Shown in pieces: positions 8,287 to 17,266 of a stretch of DNA of 64,000 nucleotides. The notes under the pieces are model-generated. The model was given only the letters and a program-made list of their open reading frames with translations. It did no database searches and was not told where the DNA came from. The stretch is from Paraburkholderia youngii (lineage in GTDB: Bacteria; Pseudomonadota; Gammaproteobacteria; Burkholderiales; Burkholderiaceae): positions 868,001 to 932,000 of the forward strand of contig NZ_JAALDK010000002.1 in NCBI RefSeq assembly GCF_013366925.1. The letters are read 5' to 3'. A program made the position numbers and the translations under genes. Positions within the stretch are counted from its first letter, which is position 1; every line of letters starts with the position of its first letter.

Positions 8287-9420
8287 TTACAGGAACGCGC
8301 CGTACAGTTCGAGATGGTGTTCGGTGTTTCCCCAGGTCATATCGATGCAGGTGAGCCGCTTCACGTACCACCCCACCGCCAGTTCGTCGGTCATGCCCAT
8401 CCCGCCGTGCAGTTGCACCGCTTGCTGTGCCACGAAGCGCGCACTACGGCCGATCAGCGCCTTGGCGGCTGTGACTGCACGATGGGCTTCGCGGTCGTCG
8501 TCCTCGCCGAGCTTGGCGGCGGCAAAGTAGACGATCGATTTCGCCTGCTCTACCGCGGTCAAAATATCGGCGGCGCGATGCTGCAGCGCCTGGAATTTAC
8601 CAATCGGCGAACCGAACTGCTTTCGCGTGCGCAGGTATTCAAAGGTCAGTTCGCTCAACCGCGACATCGCGCCGACCGCTTCCGCGCACAGCGCAAAAAT
8701 GCCTTGATCGACCGCCCACTCGAGCAGTGGGTAGCCCTGATCGACCGCGCCGATGACAGCCTTTGCATCGACGCGCACGTCCTCCAGCACCACCTCGGCG
8801 ACTCGCTGGCCATCGAGTGCGGGAAATCCTCTGACGCGGACGCCTTGGGTTCGCGCATCGACGGCGAAGAGTGTGATGCCGTGCTGATCGGTCTGCTCGC
8901 CCGCGGTACGCGCCGAAACCAGCAGAATGTCCGCACTGTCGCCGTGCAATACGACGCCCTTCCGTCCGTTCAGGACGAACCCGTCACGCGTGGTCTCGGC
9001 CCTCGTCGCAACATTCCACAAATCGAAACGCGCACCGGGTTCGAGCGTCGCCAGCGCGGTCTTCAGGCTGCCGTCGGCGATGCCGGTCAGCAACTCGGCC
9101 TTGCGCGCCTCGTGTCCTGCGCGCCCGATCAGCTTCGCGCCGAGCACCGCGGTCGAAACGAACGGCTCCAATACGAGTCCACGGCCGAAGGCTTCCATCA
9201 CGAGCATGGTCTCGACCGGCCCCGTGCCAAGGCCGCCATGATCCTGCGGCACGTTCAGTGCCAGCACGCCCATTTCAGCCAGCGTAGTCCAGTGCGCAGC
9301 CGACCAGCCCTCGGGCGTAGCGGCGAGACGGCGTCGCGCCTCGAAGTCGTATTCCTTTTCGACGAAACGGCCGACCACGTCGGCCAGCATCTGTTCCTCT
9401 TCAACCAGCGTGAAGTCCAT
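8287..9420 (-). CDS. Acyl-CoA dehydrogenase, small (FadE27/PimD-like) subunit
   Basis: 377 residues of the acyl-CoA dehydrogenase fold: N-terminal helical domain (MDFTLVEEEQMLADVV...), middle beta domain, C-terminal helices with RKQFGSPIGKFQALQHR and LHGGMGMTDELAVGWYVKRL. The ending does not carry the usual YEGT-type catalytic motif. Small proteins like this pair with a larger subunit as heteromers in steroid (FadE/ChsE type) and pimeloyl-CoA (PimC/PimD type) oxidation. Its partner starts 9 bp upstream (9430-10638). The pair would introduce the alpha-beta double bond in a bulky or branched acyl-CoA. Confidence 0.88.
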   Translation of the reverse strand: MDFTLVEEEQMLADVVGRFVEKEYDFEARRRLAATPEGWSAAHWTTLAEMGVLALNVPQDHGGLGTGPVETMLVMEAFGRGLVLEPFVSTAVLGAKLIGRAGHEARKAELLTGIADGSLKTALATLEPGARFDLWNVATRAETTRDGFVLNGRKGVVLHGDSADILLVSARTAGEQTDQHGITLFAVDARTQGVRVRGFPALDGQRVAEVVLEDVRVDAKAVIGAVDQGYPLLEWAVDQGIFALCAEAVGAMSRLSELTFEYLRTRKQFGSPIGKFQALQHRAADILTAVEQAKSIVYFAAAKLGEDDDREAHRAVTAAKALIGRSARFVAQQAVQLHGGMGMTDELAVGWYVKRLTCIDMTWGNTEHHLELYGAFL

Positions 9421-9429
9421 GGCGTGTCC

Positions 9430-10638
9430 TCAGATGCCGAGCGCCTGCTTGGCGATGATGTTTTTCTGCACTTCAGTCGAACCGCCGTAGATCGAAATCT
9501 TGCGCCAGTCCAGGTAGTGCGCGGCCAGCGCGTTGAGCAACTCGCCGTTCGCGGTCTCGCCCTGCCAGTCCGCCTCCAGCGCCTCGCTTACAAAAGGCAC
9601 CGCATAGGGGCCGGCGCACTCCATGATCAGCTCCGTAAGCTCCTGCTGAATCTCCGAACCGCGGATTTTCAGCACCGAAGCCTCCGGTCCGATCGGACGT
9701 CCCGCTGTTTCGGCCGAGACGACGCGCAGCAGCGACCATTCGTGCGCGATCAGATCGATTTCCACCCTGGCGATGCGATCGCGAAAGCGGACGTCCTCGA
9801 TGAGCGGCTTGCCGTGCTTACGCTCGGTGCTGGCAATTTCCTTCAGACGTCGCATGAAACGCTTGCAGTTGCCAAGCCCCGCGATGTTGGTCCGCTCGTG
9901 GCCGAGCAGGTACTTCGCGATCGACCAGCCGCGATGCTCTTCACCGACGAGATTGCTCACCGGCACTTCCACGTTATCGAAAAACACTTCGTTGACGTCG
10001 TGGCCGCCGTCGAGCGTGCGGATCGGTCTGACCGTGATGCCGGGCGTCGACATATCGATCAGCAGGAACGAGATGCCTTCCTGCGGACGGCCGCTGCCAT
10101 CCGTGCGAACCAGGCAGAAAATCCAGTTCGCCCACTGGGCAAACGAAGTCCAGATCTTTTGGCCTTTGACCACGTAGAACGACTGACCGTCGCGCTCGAC
10201 GCGGTCCGCACGCGTCTTGAGCGACGCCAGATCGGAACCCGCCCCCGGCTCGGAGTAACCCTGACACCACCAGTCCTCCATCGAGACGATGCGCGGCAGA
10301 AACCGTTCGCGCTGCGCGTCGGTGCCGAACTTCTGGATCACAGGTCCGACCATCGAAAGGCCAAACGGCATCTGGCGCGGCGCGCCGGCGGTAAAGCATT
10401 CCTCGTCGAAAATGTTGCGCTGCGCGGCATTCCAGGCGGCGCCGCCGAATTGCGCGGGCCATGCAGGTGCGCCCCATCCGTTCCCGGCCAGAATGCGTTG
10501 CCAGCGCACATAGTCTTCGCGCGGCACATGGCGGAAGTTCAGCACCCGTTCACGAATGTCGTCGGGCAAATGCGTCGCTACGAATTCGCGCACCGTGGCG
10601 CGAAATTCCTTGTCGGCGGGACTCTCTTTCAGGTTCAT
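9430..10638 (-). CDS. Acyl-CoA dehydrogenase, large (FadE26/PimC-like) subunit
   Basis: 402 residues. Recognisable features are QGYSEPGAGSDLASL (FAD/substrate loop), GQKIWTSFAQWANWIFCLVRT, an arginine-rich R-E-rich middle, and the ending YGGSTEVQKNIIAKQALGI. It resembles large subunits of heteromeric acyl-CoA dehydrogenases for steroid side chains and dicarboxylic acids. The matching small subunit follows directly. This is the first of three large/small pairs in the window; different chain-shortening rounds may each use their own pair. Confidence 0.88.
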   Translation of the reverse strand: MNLKESPADKEFRATVREFVATHLPDDIRERVLNFRHVPREDYVRWQRILAGNGWGAPAWPAQFGGAAWNAAQRNIFDEECFTAGAPRQMPFGLSMVGPVIQKFGTDAQRERFLPRIVSMEDWWCQGYSEPGAGSDLASLKTRADRVERDGQSFYVVKGQKIWTSFAQWANWIFCLVRTDGSGRPQEGISFLLIDMSTPGITVRPIRTLDGGHDVNEVFFDNVEVPVSNLVGEEHRGWSIAKYLLGHERTNIAGLGNCKRFMRRLKEIASTERKHGKPLIEDVRFRDRIARVEIDLIAHEWSLLRVVSAETAGRPIGPEASVLKIRGSEIQQELTELIMECAGPYAVPFVSEALEADWQGETANGELLNALAAHYLDWRKISIYGGSTEVQKNIIAKQALGI

Positions 10639-10643
10639 TTCAG

Positions 10644-10694
10644 CCTCCCGCCGGGCCGCCCCAAGGGAGGCCGAAGCCCTCCCGGGGGGCCCCG
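10644..10694. repeat. GC-rich intergenic hairpin, REP-like
   Basis: The gap between the MaoC and acyl-CoA dehydrogenase genes holds an imperfect GC-rich dyad: GGGAGGC (10665-10671) can pair with GCCCTCCC (10676-10683) with one bulge, flanked by further C- and G-runs. It looks like the dispersed GC-rich intergenic dyads common in Burkholderiaceae. There is no T tract. Confidence 0.4.
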
Positions 10695-10776
10695 AACAAC
10701 AGTGAGCATGGGGGTCGTTTCATTTCAGGCTCCAGTCGCTGCCCGGCAAAGCACGTCGGCGTTGCCGGGCGCGGAT

Positions 10777-11646
10777 TCAGGCAATTTCCACGATGCCGTT
10801 GTTCAGCACCACCACGTCGCGTGCGTCGACGCGCGCCCGCAAATGCAGGCGTGTGTCACTGTCCCTCCAGAACTGGAAGCGCACTTCTTCGCCGGGATAT
10901 ACCGGCGAAGTCAAGCGCAACGCCAGTCGCTTCAAGCGCGATGCGTCGTTGCCCGCGAACCTGCGAATCGCCGCGTAACCCGCCATACCGTAGGTCGCGA
11001 GGCCGTGAAGAATGGGACGGCTGAAGCCGGCCTTCGACGCTACCTCCGGGTCCGCGTGCAGCGGGTTCGCATCGCCCGAAAGGCGGTAGATCAACGCAGC
11101 ATGGGCACCGGTCGGGAACACATATTCCGCATCGGGCGCACGCTCCGGCACCGCCGGAAGCGCTTCGGGCGGCGCGTCGCTCGCGCCCGACTCGGCGCTG
11201 AACCCGCCGTCGCCACGCAGAAAGGACACCTGCCGGACTTCGGCAAGCTGTTCGCCCGTCGAGGCGTCGATGATGTCGCGCTTGAGTTCGACGATCGCGC
11301 CTTTGCCCGCGCCTTTGTCCGAGATGCGGCTCACCCGCGTCTTGCTGACGATGGTCGCCGCCACCGGCATCGGGCGCACGAAACGCACGTCCTGCTCACC
11401 ATGCACGAGCTTCAGATAGTCGATGCCGGTGCGCGGGTCGCGCATCCACGATTTCGGCCACGCGAACGCGGCCGCGCAGGTCGGCATCGCTTGCAGGTCC
11501 TTTTCGTACACGTAGCGCAGCTGTTCGGTGTCGAGCGGGTCTCCGCCCAGCCCGAGACCCAGCGAATACAGCATCACGTCGCGCTCGCTGTACGTCTGCG
11601 TAACATCCTCGATCGGCCAGTTCTTGACGACTTCGTAGTTCAGCAT
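10777..11646 (-). CDS. MaoC family (R)-specific enoyl-CoA hydratase, double hotdog
   Basis: 289 residues. The N-terminal half is a degenerate hotdog (MLNYEVVKNWPIEDVTQTYSERD...). The C-terminal half carries the hydratase-2 motif YRLSGDANPLHADP, with D192, N194 and H197 as expected catalytic and fold residues, then GFSRPILHGLATYG. The length is that of the hydratase-2 domain of HSD17B4/MFE-2. It hydrates 2-enoyl-CoA to (R)-3-hydroxyacyl-CoA. It sits beside acyl-CoA dehydrogenase pairs and upstream SDR genes that could oxidise the product. Confidence 0.92.
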   Translation of the reverse strand: MLNYEVVKNWPIEDVTQTYSERDVMLYSLGLGLGGDPLDTEQLRYVYEKDLQAMPTCAAAFAWPKSWMRDPRTGIDYLKLVHGEQDVRFVRPMPVAATIVSKTRVSRISDKGAGKGAIVELKRDIIDASTGEQLAEVRQVSFLRGDGGFSAESGASDAPPEALPAVPERAPDAEYVFPTGAHAALIYRLSGDANPLHADPEVASKAGFSRPILHGLATYGMAGYAAIRRFAGNDASRLKRLALRLTSPVYPGEEVRFQFWRDSDTRLHLRARVDARDVVVLNNGIVEIA

Positions 11647-11668
11647 GAGGTGATAGTCCTATGTATGC

Positions 11669-12475
11669 TCAGTGGTCCGTGAAGTTGGGCTTGCGCTTTT
11701 CGAGGAAGCTCGCCATGCCTTCCTTGTAGTCATCGCACTGGTTGGCGATCGGCATGTCCAGTCCGGCGTACATCACCGCCTCGTGGGGCGTCTGGAACGG
11801 CACCTCCCAGACCTGCTCCTTCATGATGCGCATCGAGCGCGGCGAGCAGTACTCGGCCATTTCGCGCGCGTAGGCATAGGTCTCCTCGACGAGCTTGTCG
11901 GCTGGGATTGCCCGATTCACGAGTCCCATCCGTTCGGCTTCACGCCCCTTGATCTTGCGTCCCGACATCAGCAGGTCGAGCGCGTGCGCCTGGCCGACGT
12001 GGCGCGCGAGTATCCAGGCCATGCCGTACTCCGCGGTCAGGCCCCGGCGCGCGAATGCCGTCGTGATGGTGGCGTCTTCCGACGCAAAGCGGATGTCGCA
12101 AAAGAGCGCGTGGATCAGGCCAATGCCGACCGTCGCACCGTTGAGCATCGCTATCACCGGTTTCGGGATGGCCGGATAGTACGAGCAGCGCGTCTGCCAG
12201 TCGGCGCGCTTGCGCATGTCGAACGGGCGCGGCAGCTTCGTCATCAGCGCGGCCGGGTCGCCGCCAAAGCTGTGAATATCGCCGCCCGCGCAAAACGCCT
12301 TGCCAGCACCGGTGAAAACGATGACGCGCACGCCATGATCCGCGCCCGCCGCCTGCATCGCCTCGTACACCTCGGTCGCCACCTGGTCGTTCCAGGTGTT
12401 CATGTGTTCAGGACGGTTCAGCGTAATGGTTGCGATACGGTCCTTGACGTCGTACAGAATGGTCTCGAAGCGCAT
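11669..12475 (-). CDS. Enoyl-CoA hydratase/isomerase (crotonase) family protein
   Basis: 268 residues with crotonase features: ITLNRPEHMNTWN, oxyanion-hole AFCAGGDIHSFGG, and GATVGIGLIHALFCDIRFAS. Neither usual hydratase glutamate is present (Ile and Phe at those places), but a glutamate in GLTAEYGMAW corresponds to the acid used by PaaG-type isomerases. The protein is therefore more likely an isomerase or a specialised hydratase than a standard enoyl-CoA hydratase. The gene is 16 bp downstream of the next acyl-CoA dehydrogenase. Confidence 0.88.
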   Translation of the reverse strand: MRFETILYDVKDRIATITLNRPEHMNTWNDQVATEVYEAMQAAGADHGVRVIVFTGAGKAFCAGGDIHSFGGDPAALMTKLPRPFDMRKRADWQTRCSYYPAIPKPVIAMLNGATVGIGLIHALFCDIRFASEDATITTAFARRGLTAEYGMAWILARHVGQAHALDLLMSGRKIKGREAERMGLVNRAIPADKLVEETYAYAREMAEYCSPRSMRIMKEQVWEVPFQTPHEAVMYAGLDMPIANQCDDYKEGMASFLEKRKPNFTDH

Positions 12476-12491
12476 GAGATCCCTCCAAAGC

Positions 12492-13658
12492 TCAGAATGA
12501 ACGCGGCAGGTCGAGCACGTGCTCGGCGACGTAGGACAGAATCAGGTTCGTCGAAATCGGCGCGACCTGATAGAGACGCGTTTCGCGGAACTTGCGTTCG
12601 ACGTCGTATTCGCAGGCGAACCCGAAACCGCCATGGGTCTGCAGACAGGCATTGGCGGCCTTCCACGAAGCCGTGGCCGCGAGATGCTTCGCCATGTTCG
12701 CTTCCGCGCCGCACGGCTGATGATTGTCGAACAGCTCGCAGGCCTTGTAGCGCATGAGGTCGGCCGCGCGCACGTCGATGTATGACTCGGCAATCGGAAA
12801 CTGAATACCCTGATTCATGCCGATCGGCCGGTCGAACACGATGCGCTCGCTCGCGTACTTCGATGCGCGATCGACGAACCAGTAGCCGTCGCCGATACAC
12901 TCGGCGGCGATCAATGCGCGCTCGGCGTTGAGTCCGTCGAGGATGTACTTGAAACCTTTGCCTTCCTCGCCGATCAGGTTCTCTTCAGAGATTTCCAGAT
13001 TATCGAAGAACAGTTCGTTCGTCTCGTGGTTGACCATGTTCGGAATCGGTCGCACGGTCAGGCCATTGCCGATCGCCTGATGCAGGTCCACGAGGAAGCA
13101 CGACAGCCCATCCGACTTCTTCTTCACGTCCGACAGCGGCGTGGTGCGCGCGAGCAGGATCATCATGTCCGAGTGCTGCACGCGTGATATCCACACCTTC
13201 TGGCCGTTGACCACGTAACGGCCGTCTTTTTTTACAGCGTTGGTCTTCAGCTTTGTCGTGTCCGTTCCGGTGGTCGGCTCGGTCACGGCCATCGATTGCA
13301 GACGCAACTCTCCGCTCGCGATCTTCGGCAGGTATTTGCGCTTTTGCGCTTCCGAGCCATTACGCAGCAGCGTATTCATGTTGTACATCTGGCCGTGGCA
13401 GAACCCGGAGTTGCCGCCGTTGCGGTTGATCTCCTCCATGATCACGGACGCCTCGGTCAACCCGAGGCCGGAACCGCCATACTCCTGGGGAATCAGCGCA
13501 GCCATCCAGCCGGCCTTCGTCAGTGCGTCGACGAAAGCCTCCGGATAGACGCGCTCATGATCGATACGGCGCCAGTACTCGTCCGGGTACTCCTTCGAGA
13601 GGTCACGCAACGCGTCGCGCAGTTCCTGATATTGATCGGGTTTGGAAATTCGGCTCAT
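12492..13658 (-). CDS. Acyl-CoA dehydrogenase, single-subunit type
   Basis: 388 residues; the ATG of MSRISKPDQYQ is used, with GGAA upstream, rather than an earlier in-frame ATG without a good site. Visible features: AALIPQEYGGSGLGLTEASVIMEEI, TEPTTGTDTTKLKTNAVKK, GQKVWISR, and near the end CLQTHGGFGFACEYDVERKFRETRLYQVAPISTN. This is the ordinary homomeric layout, distinct from the large/small pairs around it. It may act on a short or linear intermediate. The catalytic glutamate cannot be placed with confidence by eye. Confidence 0.85.
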   Translation of the reverse strand: MSRISKPDQYQELRDALRDLSKEYPDEYWRRIDHERVYPEAFVDALTKAGWMAALIPQEYGGSGLGLTEASVIMEEINRNGGNSGFCHGQMYNMNTLLRNGSEAQKRKYLPKIASGELRLQSMAVTEPTTGTDTTKLKTNAVKKDGRYVVNGQKVWISRVQHSDMMILLARTTPLSDVKKKSDGLSCFLVDLHQAIGNGLTVRPIPNMVNHETNELFFDNLEISEENLIGEEGKGFKYILDGLNAERALIAAECIGDGYWFVDRASKYASERIVFDRPIGMNQGIQFPIAESYIDVRAADLMRYKACELFDNHQPCGAEANMAKHLAATASWKAANACLQTHGGFGFACEYDVERKFRETRLYQVAPISTNLILSYVAEHVLDLPRSF

Positions 13659-13692
13659 GAATGGATTCCGTTTGCTTGGCTGGACGCGCGGC

Positions 13693-14847
13693 TCACGCTG
13701 CTGCATCGATCAGCCCGCCGGCATTGGCGAGCTGGGTCAGATGATGTTCGGTCGAACCGAACTGGATATCGATCACGCTCAGGCGTCTCAGGTAGTGGCC
13801 GATCTTGCACTCTTCGGTCATCCCGATGCCGCCGTGAAGTTGCACGCCTTGCTGACCGACGAAACGGCCCGAGCGTCCGATCTGCACTTTCGCCGCGGAC
13901 ATACTGCGATCGCGTTCGGCCGCATCCGGCTCCTCGCTCATCATGGTCGCGAACAGCGCCATGCTGCGCGCCTGCTCCACCATGACGAGCATGTCGACCG
14001 CGCGATGCTGGAGCGCCTGAAACGATCCGATAGGCACGCCAAACTGCTTGCGGACCTTCAGATACTCGACCGTTTCTTCGTGCGCGGCGGCCATTGCGCC
14101 CACGGCTTCCGCGCTCACCGCCGCGATGGCGTGCGCAACGACCGTTACGATCAGCGGCAACGCGGCGCCCGCCACGCCCACCACGTCGCTCTCCACAACG
14201 CGCACGCCGGAAAATTCGATGTCTGCCGCACGCAACCGGTCTTGCGTCGGATACGAGTGGCGCGTCACGCCCGCCGCGTCGCCCCTGACCACGAACAGAC
14301 CGATGCCGTCGCGCGCGCGTCTGCCGCCCGACACGCGCGCCGACACCACCAGAAGATCGGCGCTGCCGCCGTGCAGCACCACGCGCTTGGCGCCGTCGAG
14401 CACCCAGCCGTCGGCGTCGCGCCGTGCGGTGGTCGCAACGTCCGCAAGGTCGTAGCGCGACTGCGCCTCGCTGTGGGCGAACGCCATCTGCAGCTCACCC
14501 TGCGCAATCTGCGGCAGAATCGCCGCACGTTGCGCCGCGTTGCCGCCGAGGCGCACGAAGCCGCCGCCCAGCACGACCGTCGCAAGATACGGTTCGACTG
14601 CGAGCCCACGGCCCAACGCCTCCATCACGATCATCGTTTCGACCGGGCCGCAGTTACTGCCGCCGTATTCCTCGTCGAACGAAAGGCCCAGCAGACCCAT
14701 GTCGGCGTAACGCGCCCAGAGCTCCCGGCTGAAACCGTCAGGCTCAGCGAGATACTTCGCGCGCTGCTCGAAGCCGTACTCGTCCTTGACGAGCCGCTCG
14801 ACGCTGTCCTTGAGCATGCGTTGCTCATCGGTGAAATCAAAGTCCAT
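13693..14847 (-). CDS. Acyl-CoA dehydrogenase, small (FadE27/PimD-like) subunit
   Basis: 384 residues starting at MDFDFTDEQRML, 31 bp after the stop of its large partner (14879-16078). It has GLSFDEEYGGSNCGPVETMIVMEALGRG, RKQFGVPIGSFQALQHRAVDML and LHGGIGMTEECKIGHYLRRL, the same plan as the small subunits at 8287 and 35653. Forms the second large/small pair, probably a heterotetramer by analogy with steroid side-chain dehydrogenases. Confidence 0.88.
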   Translation of the reverse strand: MDFDFTDEQRMLKDSVERLVKDEYGFEQRAKYLAEPDGFSRELWARYADMGLLGLSFDEEYGGSNCGPVETMIVMEALGRGLAVEPYLATVVLGGGFVRLGGNAAQRAAILPQIAQGELQMAFAHSEAQSRYDLADVATTARRDADGWVLDGAKRVVLHGGSADLLVVSARVSGGRRARDGIGLFVVRGDAAGVTRHSYPTQDRLRAADIEFSGVRVVESDVVGVAGAALPLIVTVVAHAIAAVSAEAVGAMAAAHEETVEYLKVRKQFGVPIGSFQALQHRAVDMLVMVEQARSMALFATMMSEEPDAAERDRSMSAAKVQIGRSGRFVGQQGVQLHGGIGMTEECKIGHYLRRLSVIDIQFGSTEHHLTQLANAGGLIDAAA

Positions 14848-14878
14848 ATCTGATGCTTCTCCGCAGTTCGCCGGTCGC

Positions 14879-16078
14879 TCAAAGTCCGAGTACGGACTTG
14901 GCGAGAATGTTCTTCTGAATCTCGTTGGAGCCGCCCACGATCGAGACGTGGCGCGCGAAGTAGTGATTCGGCGCGATCGTGAGCCCCCATTCGGGTTCCC
15001 GAACCGGATCGCCAAGCCCGCGCAGGAAGTCGAGATCGAGCGGTAAGGCGTCCGGCCCTGCGACCTCGAGGAGCAATTCAGCCGCGAGTTGCTGCAGTTC
15101 CGAACCCTTGATCTTCAGAATCGAAGTCTTCGGGTCGGGCACGTGGCTGTCCTGCGCGCTGCTTTCGGCGATCACGCGCATCTGCGTCATTTCCAGGGCC
15201 TTCAGCTCCACCTCGACGGCCGCGACACGTTCGCGAAAACGCGGGTCGTCCCACAGCACGCCGTCGCCGCAGGGCACGCGCTTCGCAAGATCCTTCGCAT
15301 GACGCACGCGCATCTTCGAAACGCCCACGCGCGCGATGCCGCTGCGCTCGTTGCCAAGCAGATATTTCGCGTAATCCCAGCCCTTGTTTTCCTCGCCGAT
15401 CCGGTTCGCAACCGGCACGCGCACGTTGTCGAAGAACACCTCGTTGGTTTCATGATGGCCGTCGATCGTGATGATCGGGCGCACGGTCAGGCCAGGTGTC
15501 TTCATGTCGATCAGCAGATACGTGATGCCCTGCTGCTTCTTGCCGCTCAAATCGGTGCGCACGAGACAGAACATCCAGTCGGCGTGATGCGCGGTCGAAG
15601 TCCACAGCTTCTGCCCGTTGATTACGTAGTGGTCGCCGTCGCGGACCGCCTGAGTTCGCAGCGCGGCCAGGTCCGAACCGGCGCCGGGCTCGGAAAACCC
15701 CTGGCAGAACCAGTATTCGAGGCTCGCGATGCGAGGAAGGAAATGGCGCTTCTGCTCTTCGCTGCCGAACGCGATCAAAACCGGACCGATCATGTTCACG
15801 TTGAACGACAGCGTCTCGGGCGCCGGCGCCATGTGCAGCTCTTCCTTGAAGATGTACTGCTGCACCGCGCTCCAGCCCGTCCCGCCCCACGCCTTGTCCC
15901 ACGCGGGAGTCGCCCAGCCGCGCTCGTACAGAATGCGCTGCCAGCGGCGCAGGTCGGCCGCCGAATAACGCTGCCCCAAGGTCGCCTTGCGTCGAATGTC
16001 GGCGGGTAGCGCCTCCTTGAAGAAGGCTCTCACCTCATTGCGGAACGCCAGCTCTTTGTCGGTATATCGCAGATCCAT
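14879..16078 (-). CDS. Acyl-CoA dehydrogenase, large (FadE26/PimC-like) subunit
   Basis: 399 residues with FCQGFSEPGAGSDLAALRTQA, GQKLWTSTAHHADWMFCLVRTDLSG and the ending VGGSNEIQKNILAKSVLGL. This is the large partner of the subunit at 13693-14847, encoded first and separated by 31 bp. Likely substrate class: a bulky alicyclic or branched acyl-CoA. The gene follows the racemase (43 bp), which would supply the (S)-2-methylacyl-CoA that such dehydrogenases need. Confidence 0.88.
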   Translation of the reverse strand: MDLRYTDKELAFRNEVRAFFKEALPADIRRKATLGQRYSAADLRRWQRILYERGWATPAWDKAWGGTGWSAVQQYIFKEELHMAPAPETLSFNVNMIGPVLIAFGSEEQKRHFLPRIASLEYWFCQGFSEPGAGSDLAALRTQAVRDGDHYVINGQKLWTSTAHHADWMFCLVRTDLSGKKQQGITYLLIDMKTPGLTVRPIITIDGHHETNEVFFDNVRVPVANRIGEENKGWDYAKYLLGNERSGIARVGVSKMRVRHAKDLAKRVPCGDGVLWDDPRFRERVAAVEVELKALEMTQMRVIAESSAQDSHVPDPKTSILKIKGSELQQLAAELLLEVAGPDALPLDLDFLRGLGDPVREPEWGLTIAPNHYFARHVSIVGGSNEIQKNILAKSVLGL

Positions 16079-16120
16079 GAGTGTCTCGTTTCGTCTTGAT
16101 GGGTCGCCTGACGGTGCGGA

Positions 16121-17263
16121 TCAGGCCAGCGTTCCCGCTTCTTTCAGCTCGCCGATGCGGCCCGGATCGAGCCATGCGGCCAGCGCGGCCTCGACCGTGG
16201 ACGCGTCGGGGGCCTCGGGCGGCGTCGGCTTCGCGGGCACGGTGGCGGAAAAGCGTGGCGCCGGCGCGGGCTGCACGATGCCGTCGACTTCGATGAACGT
16301 GCCGCGCGCCTTCAGATGCGCATGCTCGGGTGCCTCGGTCCACGACAGCACGGGAGCAAAGCACGCGTCCGTATGCTCGAGCAGAGTCGACCACTGCTCG
16401 CGCGTGCGGCTCTTGAACTTGAGCGCGAACAGCGCGCGTGCCGCGGGCCAGTTGCTGGCGTCGAGCTGCGTTCCCAGCGTTTGCGGATCGATGTCGAGCA
16501 GGCGAAGCAGTTCGACATAGAACTTGTCCTCGATAGGGCCGACCGTGATCCACTTACCATCCGCGCATTCATACACGTCGTAGAAGTGCGATCCCGAGTC
16601 GGTGACATTCGTCCCGCGGCCGTCACGCCAGATGCCGGCGGCCTGCATGCCGAAGAACGTGGTGGCGAGGTTCGCCGTGCCATCGACGATTGCGGCATCC
16701 ACGACCTGCCCGGCGCCGCCGTTGCGCGCATGCAGAATCGCCGAGAGCAGTCCCATTGCCAGGTACAGCGACCCGCCCGCATAGTCGCCGATCAGATTCA
16801 GCGGTATCGACGGTGGCTGGTCGCAGCGGCCAATTGCGTTGAGTACGCCGGTGATCGCGATGTAGTTCAGGTCATGCCCGGCGTACCGCGCGAGCGGACC
16901 TTCCTGGCCCCACCCGGTGATGCGTCCGTAAGCGAGCTTCGGATTACGTTCGAGGCAGACCTGCGGGCCCAGCCCGAGTCGTTCGGTCACGCCCGGCCGG
17001 AAACCTTCTATCAGTGCGTCGGCGCGCTCCACCAGACTGAGCACGAGCTCGACGGCCTGCGGGTCCTTCAGGTCGAGCGCAATCGTCTTCCGGTTGCGCA
17101 GCAACAGGTTGTAGCGCAGCGGACGCTCGATACCGAGCTTGACCGGCTGGCGACGCTCGATGCGCAACACCGTGGCACCCAGATCGGCGAGCAGCATCGC
17201 CGCCATGGGCCCCGGCCCGATGCCCGCCAGCTCGACGATTCGAACTCCTGCAAGCGGCCCCAT
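16121..17263 (-). CDS. Alpha-methylacyl-CoA racemase (CaiB/BaiF family)
   Basis: 380 residues. Key racemase residues line up with the Mycobacterium tuberculosis enzyme MCR at a constant offset of four: H130 in GHDLNY (H126), D160 in LIGDYAGG (D156) and E245 in VGPIEDKFY (E241). The N-terminal LAGVRIVELAGIGPGPMAAMLLADLGA is typical. It interconverts (R)- and (S)-2-methylacyl-CoA thioesters, needed before beta-oxidation of isoprenoid chains or sterol/bile-acid side chains. This is one of the strongest hints that the substrate is an isoprenoid. Confidence 0.93.
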   Translation of the reverse strand: MGPLAGVRIVELAGIGPGPMAAMLLADLGATVLRIERRQPVKLGIERPLRYNLLLRNRKTIALDLKDPQAVELVLSLVERADALIEGFRPGVTERLGLGPQVCLERNPKLAYGRITGWGQEGPLARYAGHDLNYIAITGVLNAIGRCDQPPSIPLNLIGDYAGGSLYLAMGLLSAILHARNGGAGQVVDAAIVDGTANLATTFFGMQAAGIWRDGRGTNVTDSGSHFYDVYECADGKWITVGPIEDKFYVELLRLLDIDPQTLGTQLDASNWPAARALFALKFKSRTREQWSTLLEHTDACFAPVLSWTEAPEHAHLKARGTFIEVDGIVQPAPAPRFSATVPAKPTPPEAPDASTVEAALAAWLDPGRIGELKEAGTLA

Positions 17264-17266
17264 CGT

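Noticed and set aside
8173..11682. An open frame of 1169 codons on the plus strand
   Set aside because: It lies opposite four well-supported minus-strand genes, is rich in Arg/His/Gln as typical for antisense of GC-rich coding DNA, and shows no family features.
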